DNA of 64,000 nucleotides from an uncultured Clostridia bacterium (GTDB taxonomy: Bacteria > Bacillota > Clostridia > TANB77 > CAG-465): the NCBI GenBank assembly GCA_944383015.1, contig CALWOC010000001.1, forward strand, positions 62,001 through 126,000, written 5' to 3'. The position numbers and the translations under genes are program-made. The notes under the pieces are model-generated. The model was not told the origin of the DNA. It searched no databases and was given only the letters and a program-made list of their open reading frames with translations. Of the stretch, positions 51,972-59,704 are shown in pieces. Every line of letters starts with the position of its first letter. Position 1 is the stretch's first letter.

Positions 51972-51987
51972 TATATAGGTGATTTTC

Positions 51988-52470
51988 GTGACAGAAAAAG
52001 ACATAAAAAATATACAAGAATTATTTAATTTTAATAAAAGTTTTGAATTTGAATTTATATCTAATAATGAAGAAGATACAAAAAAACTTGGAAAAGAATT
52101 TGCAAAATATATATCTATTGGAAAAATTATAACATTAAATGGTGAACTTGGTTCTGGAAAAACAGTATTTTTAATGGGACTTGCAAGCTATTTTAACTTA
52201 GAAAATGAAGTATGTAGTCCAACATTTACTATAGTAAACGAATATAATACAAAAGATTTCCCTATCTACCACTTTGATGTTTATAGACTAAAAAATAGTG
52301 ATGAGTTTTTAGAAGGTGTTGGTACAGACTATTTTTATAATGGTGCATGTATTATTGAATGGGGCGATGAAGTAATTGAAGATATACTCCCAAAAGATAC
52401 AATACACATAAATATAACAAAATCTGATACTAATCCAACAGTTAGAACATTTAGAATTTGGAGGAAGTAA
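51988..52470 (+). CDS. tsaE: TsaE, ATPase of the t6A tRNA modification complex
   Basis: A 160-residue P-loop protein: LNGELGSGKTVFLMGLASY near residue 52 (Walker A), SPTFTIVNEY and IIEWGDEV near the end. It helps TsaB-TsaD to make threonylcarbamoyladenosine. GTG at 51988 is chosen because AGGTGAT is about five bases in front; a GTG nine bases upstream overlaps that site. TsaB follows by 1 base. Confidence 0.92.
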   Translation: MTEKDIKNIQELFNFNKSFEFEFISNNEEDTKKLGKEFAKYISIGKIITLNGELGSGKTVFLMGLASYFNLENEVCSPTFTIVNEYNTKDFPIYHFDVYRLKNSDEFLEGVGTDYFYNGACIIEWGDEVIEDILPKDTIHINITKSDTNPTVRTFRIWRK

Positions 52471-52471
52471 C

Positions 52472-53170
52472 ATGAATATTTTAGGAATAGATACAACAAC
52501 TAAAGTTGCTAGTTGCAGCGTTTTATATAATAATACATTTTATACAAAAAGTGTATCAAATGAGATAACTCATTCTGAGAAACTTTTACCAATTATACAT
52601 GAAACATTAAATAAAGCAGATATAACTTTAGATAATATAGATATGTTTGCCGCAATTAACGGACCAGGTTCATTTACTGGTATTCGTATAGGTCTTGCAA
52701 CAATAAAAGCTTTTGCACAAGTTAAAGAAATAGATATATTCTCTATATCTTCAACTGATCTAATCGGATATGTAGCATTTAAAGAAAATAACACTAAAGA
52801 GCAAAAAGTCCTATCTTTAATTGATGCAAGAAATAACAGAGTATACTATGCTTTAAACAAAATAGCTAAAAATGAAAATGGAAAAATAGTTTTTGAAAAA
52901 ATAATAGATGTAGACAATGATACAATAGATAATGTTATCTCTAAAATAAATGAAAAAGATATAATAGTTGCTGGAAATTGTATAAATAATTTCAAAGATA
53001 AGTTAAATTCAATTTCTGAAAAATTAATAGACCTTTATCCAACTACAGAAGATCTTATATCATGCTATTTTGATATAAAAAATAAAGAAGACTACATGTA
53101 TAATGCATATAGCTTAGATGCATTATATGCAAGACAATCTCAAGCAGAAAGAATGAGTAATAATGGATAA
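52472..53170 (+). CDS. tsaB: TsaB, t6A biosynthesis protein
   Basis: A 232-residue inactive ASKHA-fold partner of TsaD. ILGIDTTTKVASCSVL at the start and AINGPGSFTGIRIGLATIKA near residue 66. TsaD itself is not in the window. Ribosome binding site GGAGG; the 3' end overlaps rimI by 8 bases. Confidence 0.93.
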   Translation: MNILGIDTTTKVASCSVLYNNTFYTKSVSNEITHSEKLLPIIHETLNKADITLDNIDMFAAINGPGSFTGIRIGLATIKAFAQVKEIDIFSISSTDLIGYVAFKENNTKEQKVLSLIDARNNRVYYALNKIAKNENGKIVFEKIIDVDNDTIDNVISKINEKDIIVAGNCINNFKDKLNSISEKLIDLYPTTEDLISCYFDIKNKEDYMYNAYSLDALYARQSQAERMSNNG

Positions 53171-53603
53171 TATTACAATACGAAAAATGAGACAAGATGA
53201 TATTGAGCAATGTATTAATATAGAAAAGAGTCATAATATAAAAATACTTAGCAGAGAAATACTTGAAAATGATTTAAAAAAAGACTCTAACTATTATTTA
53301 GTTGCTACTTTAAATAATACACTAATCGGATATATAGGTTTGTCATATGTTCTTGATACAGCAGATATTATATCTATTGTAGTAAAAAAAGATTATACAA
53401 AAAAGGGAATTGCATCTTTACTATTAAGTGAAATTATTTCTTTTTGCTATAAAAAAGAAATAAAAAATATTTTTCTTGAAGTAAGAAAATCCAATACTCC
53501 AGCTCAAACCTTATATAACAAGTTTGGATTTTTTAAAATATCTGAAAGAAAAAAATATTATAATAATATAGAAGATGCATATATATTTGAGAAGAAGTTT
53601 TAA
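53163..53603 (+). CDS. rimI: RimI, ribosomal protein S18 N-acetyltransferase
   Basis: A 146-residue GNAT enzyme: VVKKDYTKKGIASLLLSEII near residue 78, then FLEVRKSNTPAQTLYNKFGF, both typical of RimI. The tsaE-tsaB-rimI order is conserved in many Bacillota. Its stop lies inside the bidirectional terminator. Confidence 0.9.
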   Translation: MDNITIRKMRQDDIEQCINIEKSHNIKILSREILENDLKKDSNYYLVATLNNTLIGYIGLSYVLDTADIISIVVKKDYTKKGIASLLLSEIISFCYKKEIKNIFLEVRKSNTPAQTLYNKFGFFKISERKKYYNNIEDAYIFEKKF

Positions 53604-53615
53604 AAACTTCTTCTC
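53589..53615. terminator. Bidirectional terminator (rimI / small overlapping gene)
   Basis: GAGAAGAAGTTTT (53589-53601) and AAAACTTCTTCTC (53603-53615) are exact complements; a few central bases form the loop. It touches the stop codons of rimI (plus) and of the 49-residue gene (minus), so it ends both units. Confidence 0.8.
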
Positions 53616-53763
53616 ATTCTTTTATATTATTTTTATCATTCATTTCATGTTTTAATAAATTATTATACACTTTTTTACTCACATTATTTTTTTTACATCC
53701 CTCTATTAATATTTTTCTATATACTTGGAGTTGAAGTGCTACTAGTTTCTCTTTTGATATCAT
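53614..53763 (-). CDS. Novel 49-residue protein overlapping the 3' end of the 1675-residue gene
   Basis: Fifty codons from ATG (53761-53763) to TGA (53614-53616), read in another frame than the large gene and overlapping its last 47 bases. An ideal ribosome binding site AAGGAG (53771-53776) lies seven bases before the ATG, inside the large gene. The product is a charged amphipathic helical protein (MISKEKLVALQLQVYRKILI, then a single Cys, KKNNVSKKVYNNLLKHEMND). No family recognised; it does not show the SQ-x-LD motif of Spo0E-type phosphatases. The terminator follows at once, so this is the designed end of the transcript. Possible roles (partner, chaperone or immunity factor of the large protein) are guesses. 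Confidence 0.7.
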   Translation of the reverse strand: MISKEKLVALQLQVYRKILIEGCKKNNVSKKVYNNLLKHEMNDKNNIKE

Positions 53764-56700
53764 ATTTACTCTCCTTATTAATTATACTTTTATCTTGTCT
53801 TTTTAAATATTCATATTCCTTTTCTAATAATTTGCTATATTCCCTCATCTCTTCTTTTTCATAGTTAGATAGATTTGTTTTTTCTATATCTCCAATTTCT
53901 ATCATTCTTGAATTACTCAATATTTGAGTTATTTTCGTTATACTCTCTTCTTCAAGCTCTGATATTCTAAATTTTAATTTTATCTTCTCTTTTTCAACGT
54001 CATTAGAACTGTCTATAATTTTTAGTACAGATGTAAGTAATCTTTCGTTTCTAGTCATAGAATTAATATTAAGTTTATTTAATATTTTTTCTTTATCATC
54101 CTTACTTAAAATTTCAAACTTTTGTGCTTTTAAAGCTAATATTTTATTTTCTTCTGTTAAACCACTATCATTTAATAATTTTTGAGTAAAAATAACTTTT
54201 CTTTCAAAACTATTTTTTTCATCTTGTGTTATATTCTCATCATTGATAAGCTGATTAGATTCATATATTATTTGATTAATATTTTTTATGCTTTCTTTAT
54301 CCAAATTAAATTTATTATTTTCTTCTATTATATCTTTTACTCTAGAGTCTTTATTATAATAATTAATATTTTTTTCAATATCAAATTTATATTTTAAAGT
54401 ATTAATATCTATTGTATTAACTCTTGCAACATTTTCATTTGTAACATCAAATTTTTTTTCTTCTTCAGCTACAAAACATCCTAAAGTTTTAAGATTATAT
54501 TCGAATTCTTTTTGTGATAAATTTCCATCCTCTTTTCCTTTTACTATTTCATCTATTGCATCATTTATTACCTTGTTTACTTTATTACAATCAAAATATT
54601 TTTCAACCAAATCATTTCTTTCAATTCTTAATCCACTTCTATTATTTTCATGTTTTAATATTATGTCCTTTATTTTATTTAAATCTTTAGTATAATTATA
54701 CTCCTCTATTAAAGCATCTATTTCATTAGAATTTTTCTTTGCACATTTTTCTCTATCTATTTCAAGAATAGGAATATTAAAATCTGCTGCACATTTTTTA
54801 GCTTTATCTTTAAATGCATCTTCCATGTCAGTAAACATTATCACATATGATGGTTGAATATTATTATAGTTTCTATCTTTCAAAGGAATAATAGATTTAT
54901 CTCTAAGTTCAAATCTTTCAATATCTATTTCATTATGTGTATGTCTAGTATTGTTTATAATATCATCTGGCATCAAAAATTTATTTTCTCTATCAGATGT
55001 TGTAACAAATCTATCATTATCAGTATAAAGATCATATGGAGCAGCGTGTTGTAATGCCCCTTCATTAAAATCACTAAATCCTAAAAGGACGTCTTTTACT
55101 GGTGCTGTTCCTAAATATTCATCTGAAATCAAACTACAACATATACCATGATTTGATGTTCTATCGCTTTTATTCCACGAGTCTACATAATTTGAGTCTA
55201 TATGTTTCATCATACTATATGCTGATGTACTATTAACAAGCAATTTAAATTTACCATTTAATTCTAATATAGGTATACTCTTTCCTTCATATTCTTCTAA
55301 TCTTGAAAAATCATTTTCATTAGCTTTATATAATTTTTGTGATATTCCTTTTGCTATAATTCTTTTAAAATTACTTTCCATTATTTCAACAGATTCTCTA
55401 CTCAAATTTGTATTAAACTCACCATATTCTTCATATAAAAACTCTAAAGTATTAAATTTATTCTCTATTTCTTCTTTAGTATCATTTTCTATATTTCTTA
55501 AATTAGAGATTGTTTCATATAAAGCTAAAATATTCACTTCTGCTGGTGTCTGTGACATTTCTAATATTTTATTTCCATACCAATTATTTATTCCATCTGC
55601 ATAAGCTGAATATAGATTATTTGCTTCATTATATGAAACTCCTAAATATTTTGTAGTAAATGCATTAATTTTATCTTCTATTTTATTTGAAGAATAAAAT
55701 ATATCGTCACATTTTTTATATAAGTTTTCTTTAAAATTATATATATCCTCTTTATTTTTAATATCAGGTATTATCATATCATCAATTGTTGAATTTCCAT
55801 AAATCACACTCTTATTTCTAAGCATATATTCCTTCAGATTTTCAGCTTGAGATATTGTAAGTATATTATCTAAAGAGTCTATTATTTCTTTATTTTCTTC
55901 ATTTTCAAAAGTTTCTTCATATATTTTGTTTATAATTGGTAAACTTTTATATATTTCATTTCCTTCAACTATTGTTTGTAACATTAAATTAAATTTACCT
56001 AATTTATTATTATTAACTTGCTCAACTAGTTTATTTTGTATTTCAGGGTAACGAACTATTTTTTCTAACAGATCGGTTGAATAACTATAAAATTCTTGTG
56101 ATAAAATATCTTTATTTAATGTTTTTATAGCAAATTTATTTTTTTTCAATATATAATCTAATTTTTCTTTACTTTCACCACTATATTTATTTTCGTTTAA
56201 TATTGCAAATATATTTTTTTGTTCTTGAATACTATTACTTTCATTTAGAATCTCACATAATAATTCTTTATGAGTTAATCCAGTTTTATTTAATATATAT
56301 TCTTTATTAATATTAAAAATTAATTCTCTATCCTTTTCTGAAATATTATCAACAAACCTTTGTAAATCATATTCATCAATTTTAGAAAAACTCTCTATTT
56401 CATTTTTATATCTATCAATAATAATATTTTTCAAATAATCTGTATTTTTAGAATTATCACTATAATCACAAACTGAAATCAACTGTTCAATCTTTAAAGA
56501 TGAAATCAAATTTTCTTTTTCAGATTTATCTAATTTTGAAAGTAACAAATTGAATCTATACTTATAATCTGAAATATCTTCTACAGTTTCAGTATTTTTT
56601 ATACTGTTTAATATAACATTATACTTTTCTTTTTGCCTAAAATCTCTATCTTGAATTAATTCTAATTTAGCATTAATACTAATATTATTAACTATTAAAT

Positions 56701-58744
56701 CAAATTCATTTAATGGTAACTTTTCAATAAATTTTTCTAAAGCATGAGAATATTTAATTTTTTCTTCATTTAGAGAAATATTATCCAGAATTTTATCTTT
56801 AATCTTTAATTTAATAGTTGATTCATCATTAAAACAATTAAATAAGGAAATAGATTTCTCAATAGAAATATTATTTATAACATAGTCTTCAGATACTAAG
56901 CCTTCCTTTATAAAATTGTAAAGATCATAATCTTTAATTTCATTAAACAATTCTTTATCTTGATTAATAATCTCTCTTTTATAATTTCCTATATACTCTA
57001 CTATTTTCTTTCCTTCATCATTTTCTGTACTCCAAAAATTCATCTTAAATAACTGTTCTTTATTAATTTTTTCTTTTATTTCTTTAAATTCTTCTAAAGT
57101 TATATCTTCTATTAACCTTTCAACAGAATATGAGTCTAAGCTTTCTATTAGTTCATCATTTGAAAATAACCTTTTTAATATTTCTTTATCCTTGTTTCTA
57201 CTATAAATTTCAAGTAACATTTTTCCAGACGATTCTTCTAATATCTTTTGTTTTTGAATCTCATTTGCTAAATTATAACAATCTTTTTCAAAAAATATAT
57301 GGTATTTTTCCAATTTTTTTATTTCTTCATCTATTCTATATTCTACATAAGCTTTAAATAATGGCTCATTATTATATTTTGACATATTTTCTAGAGCTGA
57401 ATATGATAATTCATCATATATTTTTTTTCTTTGATTCTTATCTAAAGAATTTAAAATAGTTTCAGGAAAATCTTTAATATTATATATATTATCTTCAGAA
57501 TTTGACATATTAAAAATCCTATCTATTATATATTGTTTATCTTGAAATATATTATCTTTATATAAATTAATTAAATCATTTAATTGTAAGTATTTTAATT
57601 TTTCATTATCGCTAACGATTTTTTTAATTATTTCCTCTTCTAATTTTTTTTCACTATCTAATGTTCCTAACAGTTTTACTCTATCTTTAAACTCATTATA
57701 ATTATCTAAAACGATGTTTTGAATAGATATATCTAAATCGGATAGATTTAAAGAATATTTAATATTATTTAAAATTTCAATTTTGAGTCCATTGCCAATA
57801 TTTTGTCTTAAAAGTTTATTCGCCATTTTCTCGTTTTCGATTATTCTTGTTTTAATATTACTATTATTTAATAAGTCGCTCATTATATTTGGTGAATCAA
57901 CATATGATAGATAGTTACTTAAGAATTTATCACTTTTCCCCTCAAAAATACTATAATCTTTATCTATAATTTTTTTTAATCTTTCTTGACTTTTTTCTCT
58001 TTCATATGTATTGGAATTTTCTTCAAGTTCAACTACACTTATTAGCAATTTACTTAGATTTTCAGCTGTTATTTCATTTATTTTTATTTCTTTTTTTATA
58101 CTATTTAATAATTCGTCTCTAAATTTATCTGACATTTTACTAGCAACATAATACTTATTGTAAGTATCATTTTCATTATTTTTTAGATTATTTACTATAC
58201 TATGTTTTAATAACTCCTGTAACTTTGAATTACTTTTAACTACATCTGATAATTTTTCTATATTATAATAGTCCTCAAAAATTTTTATTCCCTCATCTTT
58301 ATCTTTTGATAAAATTTCTACTATTTTATTATTTTTAAACAATTTACTTATAATATTGTTTTTAATAGCACTATAGTAATAATTTGAAAAATTAATAGCT
58401 TTTATCGATTCAATCATACTTTTATTATTATTATTTGTTTTTATAAATTGTTCTATATCCATAAATTCATCTAAATCATCATCCCTAAATACAGCTTTTA
58501 CATACATTTCTTTAGGTGAATAACCGCTTTTAAATTTTTCTATAAATTCTTTATCTGTATAGCAAATATCATCTATACCATCTTCATCGTCATATGAATA
58601 TAGTAATACTGTTACTTTTTGATCATATGAAAGTTCTTTAAATTTATTTATATAATTTTCTTTAGTTAAATATTTACAAATTTCATTTCCGTCTTTGTCA
58701 ATTTTTTTTTCAACTATCTCTTTAAAATCCTCATATTTTATCAT
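53717..58744 (-). CDS. Giant helical protein of unknown function, 1675 residues
   Basis: No signal peptide, membrane segment, P-loop, kinase or nuclease motif is visible. Residues 1-1130 are Asn/Lys/Glu-rich helices in irregular repeats (such as EIIKKIVSDNEKLKYLQLND), like a helical-repeat solenoid. Residues about 1150-1335 form a more conserved-looking globular domain: SNHGICCSLISDEYLGTAPV, LLGFSDFNEGALQHAAPYDL, NTRHTHNEIDIER, IQPSYVIMFTD and FNIPILEIDREKCA. I have the impression that similar segments occur in other large clostridial hypothetical proteins, but cannot name a function. Residues 1335-1675 are helical again, ending in a Ser/Thr-rich tail. Its codon use and base composition look like the host's. 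It has its own promoter and AGGAGAG site, and a 49-residue gene overlaps its end. Confidence 0.85.
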   Translation of the reverse strand: MIKYEDFKEIVEKKIDKDGNEICKYLTKENYINKFKELSYDQKVTVLLYSYDDEDGIDDICYTDKEFIEKFKSGYSPKEMYVKAVFRDDDLDEFMDIEQFIKTNNNNKSMIESIKAINFSNYYYSAIKNNIISKLFKNNKIVEILSKDKDEGIKIFEDYYNIEKLSDVVKSNSKLQELLKHSIVNNLKNNENDTYNKYYVASKMSDKFRDELLNSIKKEIKINEITAENLSKLLISVVELEENSNTYEREKSQERLKKIIDKDYSIFEGKSDKFLSNYLSYVDSPNIMSDLLNNSNIKTRIIENEKMANKLLRQNIGNGLKIEILNNIKYSLNLSDLDISIQNIVLDNYNEFKDRVKLLGTLDSEKKLEEEIIKKIVSDNEKLKYLQLNDLINLYKDNIFQDKQYIIDRIFNMSNSEDNIYNIKDFPETILNSLDKNQRKKIYDELSYSALENMSKYNNEPLFKAYVEYRIDEEIKKLEKYHIFFEKDCYNLANEIQKQKILEESSGKMLLEIYSRNKDKEILKRLFSNDELIESLDSYSVERLIEDITLEEFKEIKEKINKEQLFKMNFWSTENDEGKKIVEYIGNYKREIINQDKELFNEIKDYDLYNFIKEGLVSEDYVINNISIEKSISLFNCFNDESTIKLKIKDKILDNISLNEEKIKYSHALEKFIEKLPLNEFDLIVNNISINAKLELIQDRDFRQKEKYNVILNSIKNTETVEDISDYKYRFNLLLSKLDKSEKENLISSLKIEQLISVCDYSDNSKNTDYLKNIIIDRYKNEIESFSKIDEYDLQRFVDNISEKDRELIFNINKEYILNKTGLTHKELLCEILNESNSIQEQKNIFAILNENKYSGESKEKLDYILKKNKFAIKTLNKDILSQEFYSYSTDLLEKIVRYPEIQNKLVEQVNNNKLGKFNLMLQTIVEGNEIYKSLPIINKIYEETFENEENKEIIDSLDNILTISQAENLKEYMLRNKSVIYGNSTIDDMIIPDIKNKEDIYNFKENLYKKCDDIFYSSNKIEDKINAFTTKYLGVSYNEANNLYSAYADGINNWYGNKILEMSQTPAEVNILALYETISNLRNIENDTKEEIENKFNTLEFLYEEYGEFNTNLSRESVEIMESNFKRIIAKGISQKLYKANENDFSRLEEYEGKSIPILELNGKFKLLVNSTSAYSMMKHIDSNYVDSWNKSDRTSNHGICCSLISDEYLGTAPVKDVLLGFSDFNEGALQHAAPYDLYTDNDRFVTTSDRENKFLMPDDIINNTRHTHNEIDIERFELRDKSIIPLKDRNYNNIQPSYVIMFTDMEDAFKDKAKKCAADFNIPILEIDREKCAKKNSNEIDALIEEYNYTKDLNKIKDIILKHENNRSGLRIERNDLVEKYFDCNKVNKVINDAIDEIVKGKEDGNLSQKEFEYNLKTLGCFVAEEEKKFDVTNENVARVNTIDINTLKYKFDIEKNINYYNKDSRVKDIIEENNKFNLDKESIKNINQIIYESNQLINDENITQDEKNSFERKVIFTQKLLNDSGLTEENKILALKAQKFEILSKDDKEKILNKLNINSMTRNERLLTSVLKIIDSSNDVEKEKIKLKFRISELEEESITKITQILSNSRMIEIGDIEKTNLSNYEKEEMREYSKLLEKEYEYLKRQDKSIINKESKYDIKRETSSTSTPSI

Positions 58745-58770
58745 AAATATAGCTCTCCTGCTCTAAGTTA

Positions 58771-58799
58771 ATAATAGCATATATATAAACATTACGCAA
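58771..58799 (-). promoter_or_regulatory. Promoter of the giant-protein unit
   Basis: TTGCGT (58794-58799), 17 bases, TATTAT (58771-58776) on the minus strand. It lies between the terminator of the upstream gene and the ATG at 58744, so the giant gene is the first gene of its unit. Confidence 0.6.
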
Positions 58800-58806
58800 T
58801 AAAATA

Positions 58807-58827
58807 ACACCGATTAATCATCGATGT
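58807..58827 (-). terminator. Terminator of the anchored helical protein gene
   Basis: An 8-base stem (58807-58814 with 58820-58827; one G-T wobble on the minus strand) followed by a T-rich stretch, just after the stop of the gene at 58840. Confidence 0.6.
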
Positions 58828-58839
58828 CATTTATTATTA

Positions 58840-59511
58840 CTATAGTTCAATATTTGTCTCTTGTACCATTGAATTATATTCATCTATAAAAGTTTGACTG
58901 TTAGATTTTAAAGTGCCATTTTCAATAAACCAAGACGAACTATTTTCTTTTAAATAATTTAGTACAGCAATTAATGAATCATTATATGCACTATATTTTG
59001 TATCTGCTTCTTTTATTGAAGATATTCCGTCATTTAATTTAATTTGAGCCAATATATCTTTATACATATCTACAAATCTAGATTCAAGTCCTGCAGCAGC
59101 TGCTTTCTCATTTATTTTTGTTTCATCTGTAAGTGCAGTAAGTTCTTCTATTATTTTAGCATTTTCATCTTTAATTCCATTTAATAATCCTAAAGATTCT
59201 GTAAATTCTGGTCCATCATTTTCATAATTATCTAAATTTATTACCTTTGCTTGAGACAGACTCTCATAGTTCTCTCTTAATTTATTTACTGATTCTATAT
59301 ATAATTTATAATCTTCTTTTACCAATTTTTCTACAATACCATATTGTCCTTCACACTTAACCTCTGTATTTATATTAGTCTCAGATAAACTATTTATCTC
59401 ACTTGTAAGTAAATCATTTTGTTTTTTCTCTTTAAAATATAACACTGCTACAGTTGCAAGTACTGCAATAGCAACAATAACAAGTATAAGTATTATCCAT
59501 CTTTTTTTCAT
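58840..59511 (-). CDS. Membrane-anchored helical protein of unknown function
   Basis: A 223-residue protein with an N-terminal helix ILILVIVAIAVLATVAVLYF and a Glu/Lys/Asn-rich extracytoplasmic domain of long helices (EEKQ...SETNINTEV, VNKLRENYESL, IIEELTALTDETK). No lipobox, no recognised family. ATG at 59511 follows GGGAGG; the frame is open 39 bases further upstream without a better site. A consensus-like promoter (TTTACT-17-TATAAT) precedes it. Confidence 0.65.
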   Translation of the reverse strand: MKKRWIILILVIVAIAVLATVAVLYFKEKKQNDLLTSEINSLSETNINTEVKCEGQYGIVEKLVKEDYKLYIESVNKLRENYESLSQAKVINLDNYENDGPEFTESLGLLNGIKDENAKIIEELTALTDETKINEKAAAAGLESRFVDMYKDILAQIKLNDGISSIKEADTKYSAYNDSLIAVLNYLKENSSSWFIENGTLKSNSQTFIDEYNSMVQETNIEL

Positions 59512-59633
59512 ATTTTCCCTCCCAGTATTTTTTTCATTTTTATTATACAACTAAATAAAATTAAAGTAAATACTTTTTATTTTTTTTACATTTTTCGAAC
59601 TTTATTATAAATATAATTTTTTTATTTAATCAG

Positions 59634-59662
59634 TTGAATATTTTTTCCATATACTATACAAT
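59634..59662 (+). promoter_or_regulatory. Promoter of the Lon-like protease
   Basis: TTGAAT (59634-59639), 17 bases, TACAAT (59657-59662) on the plus strand, with a leader of about 35 bases. The rest of 59512-59704 is AT-rich and shows the divergent promoter on the minus strand. Confidence 0.5.
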
Positions 59663-59704
59663 GGAAATAGGATACAAAAGACAAACATGGAGGTAATTAT
59701 ATAT

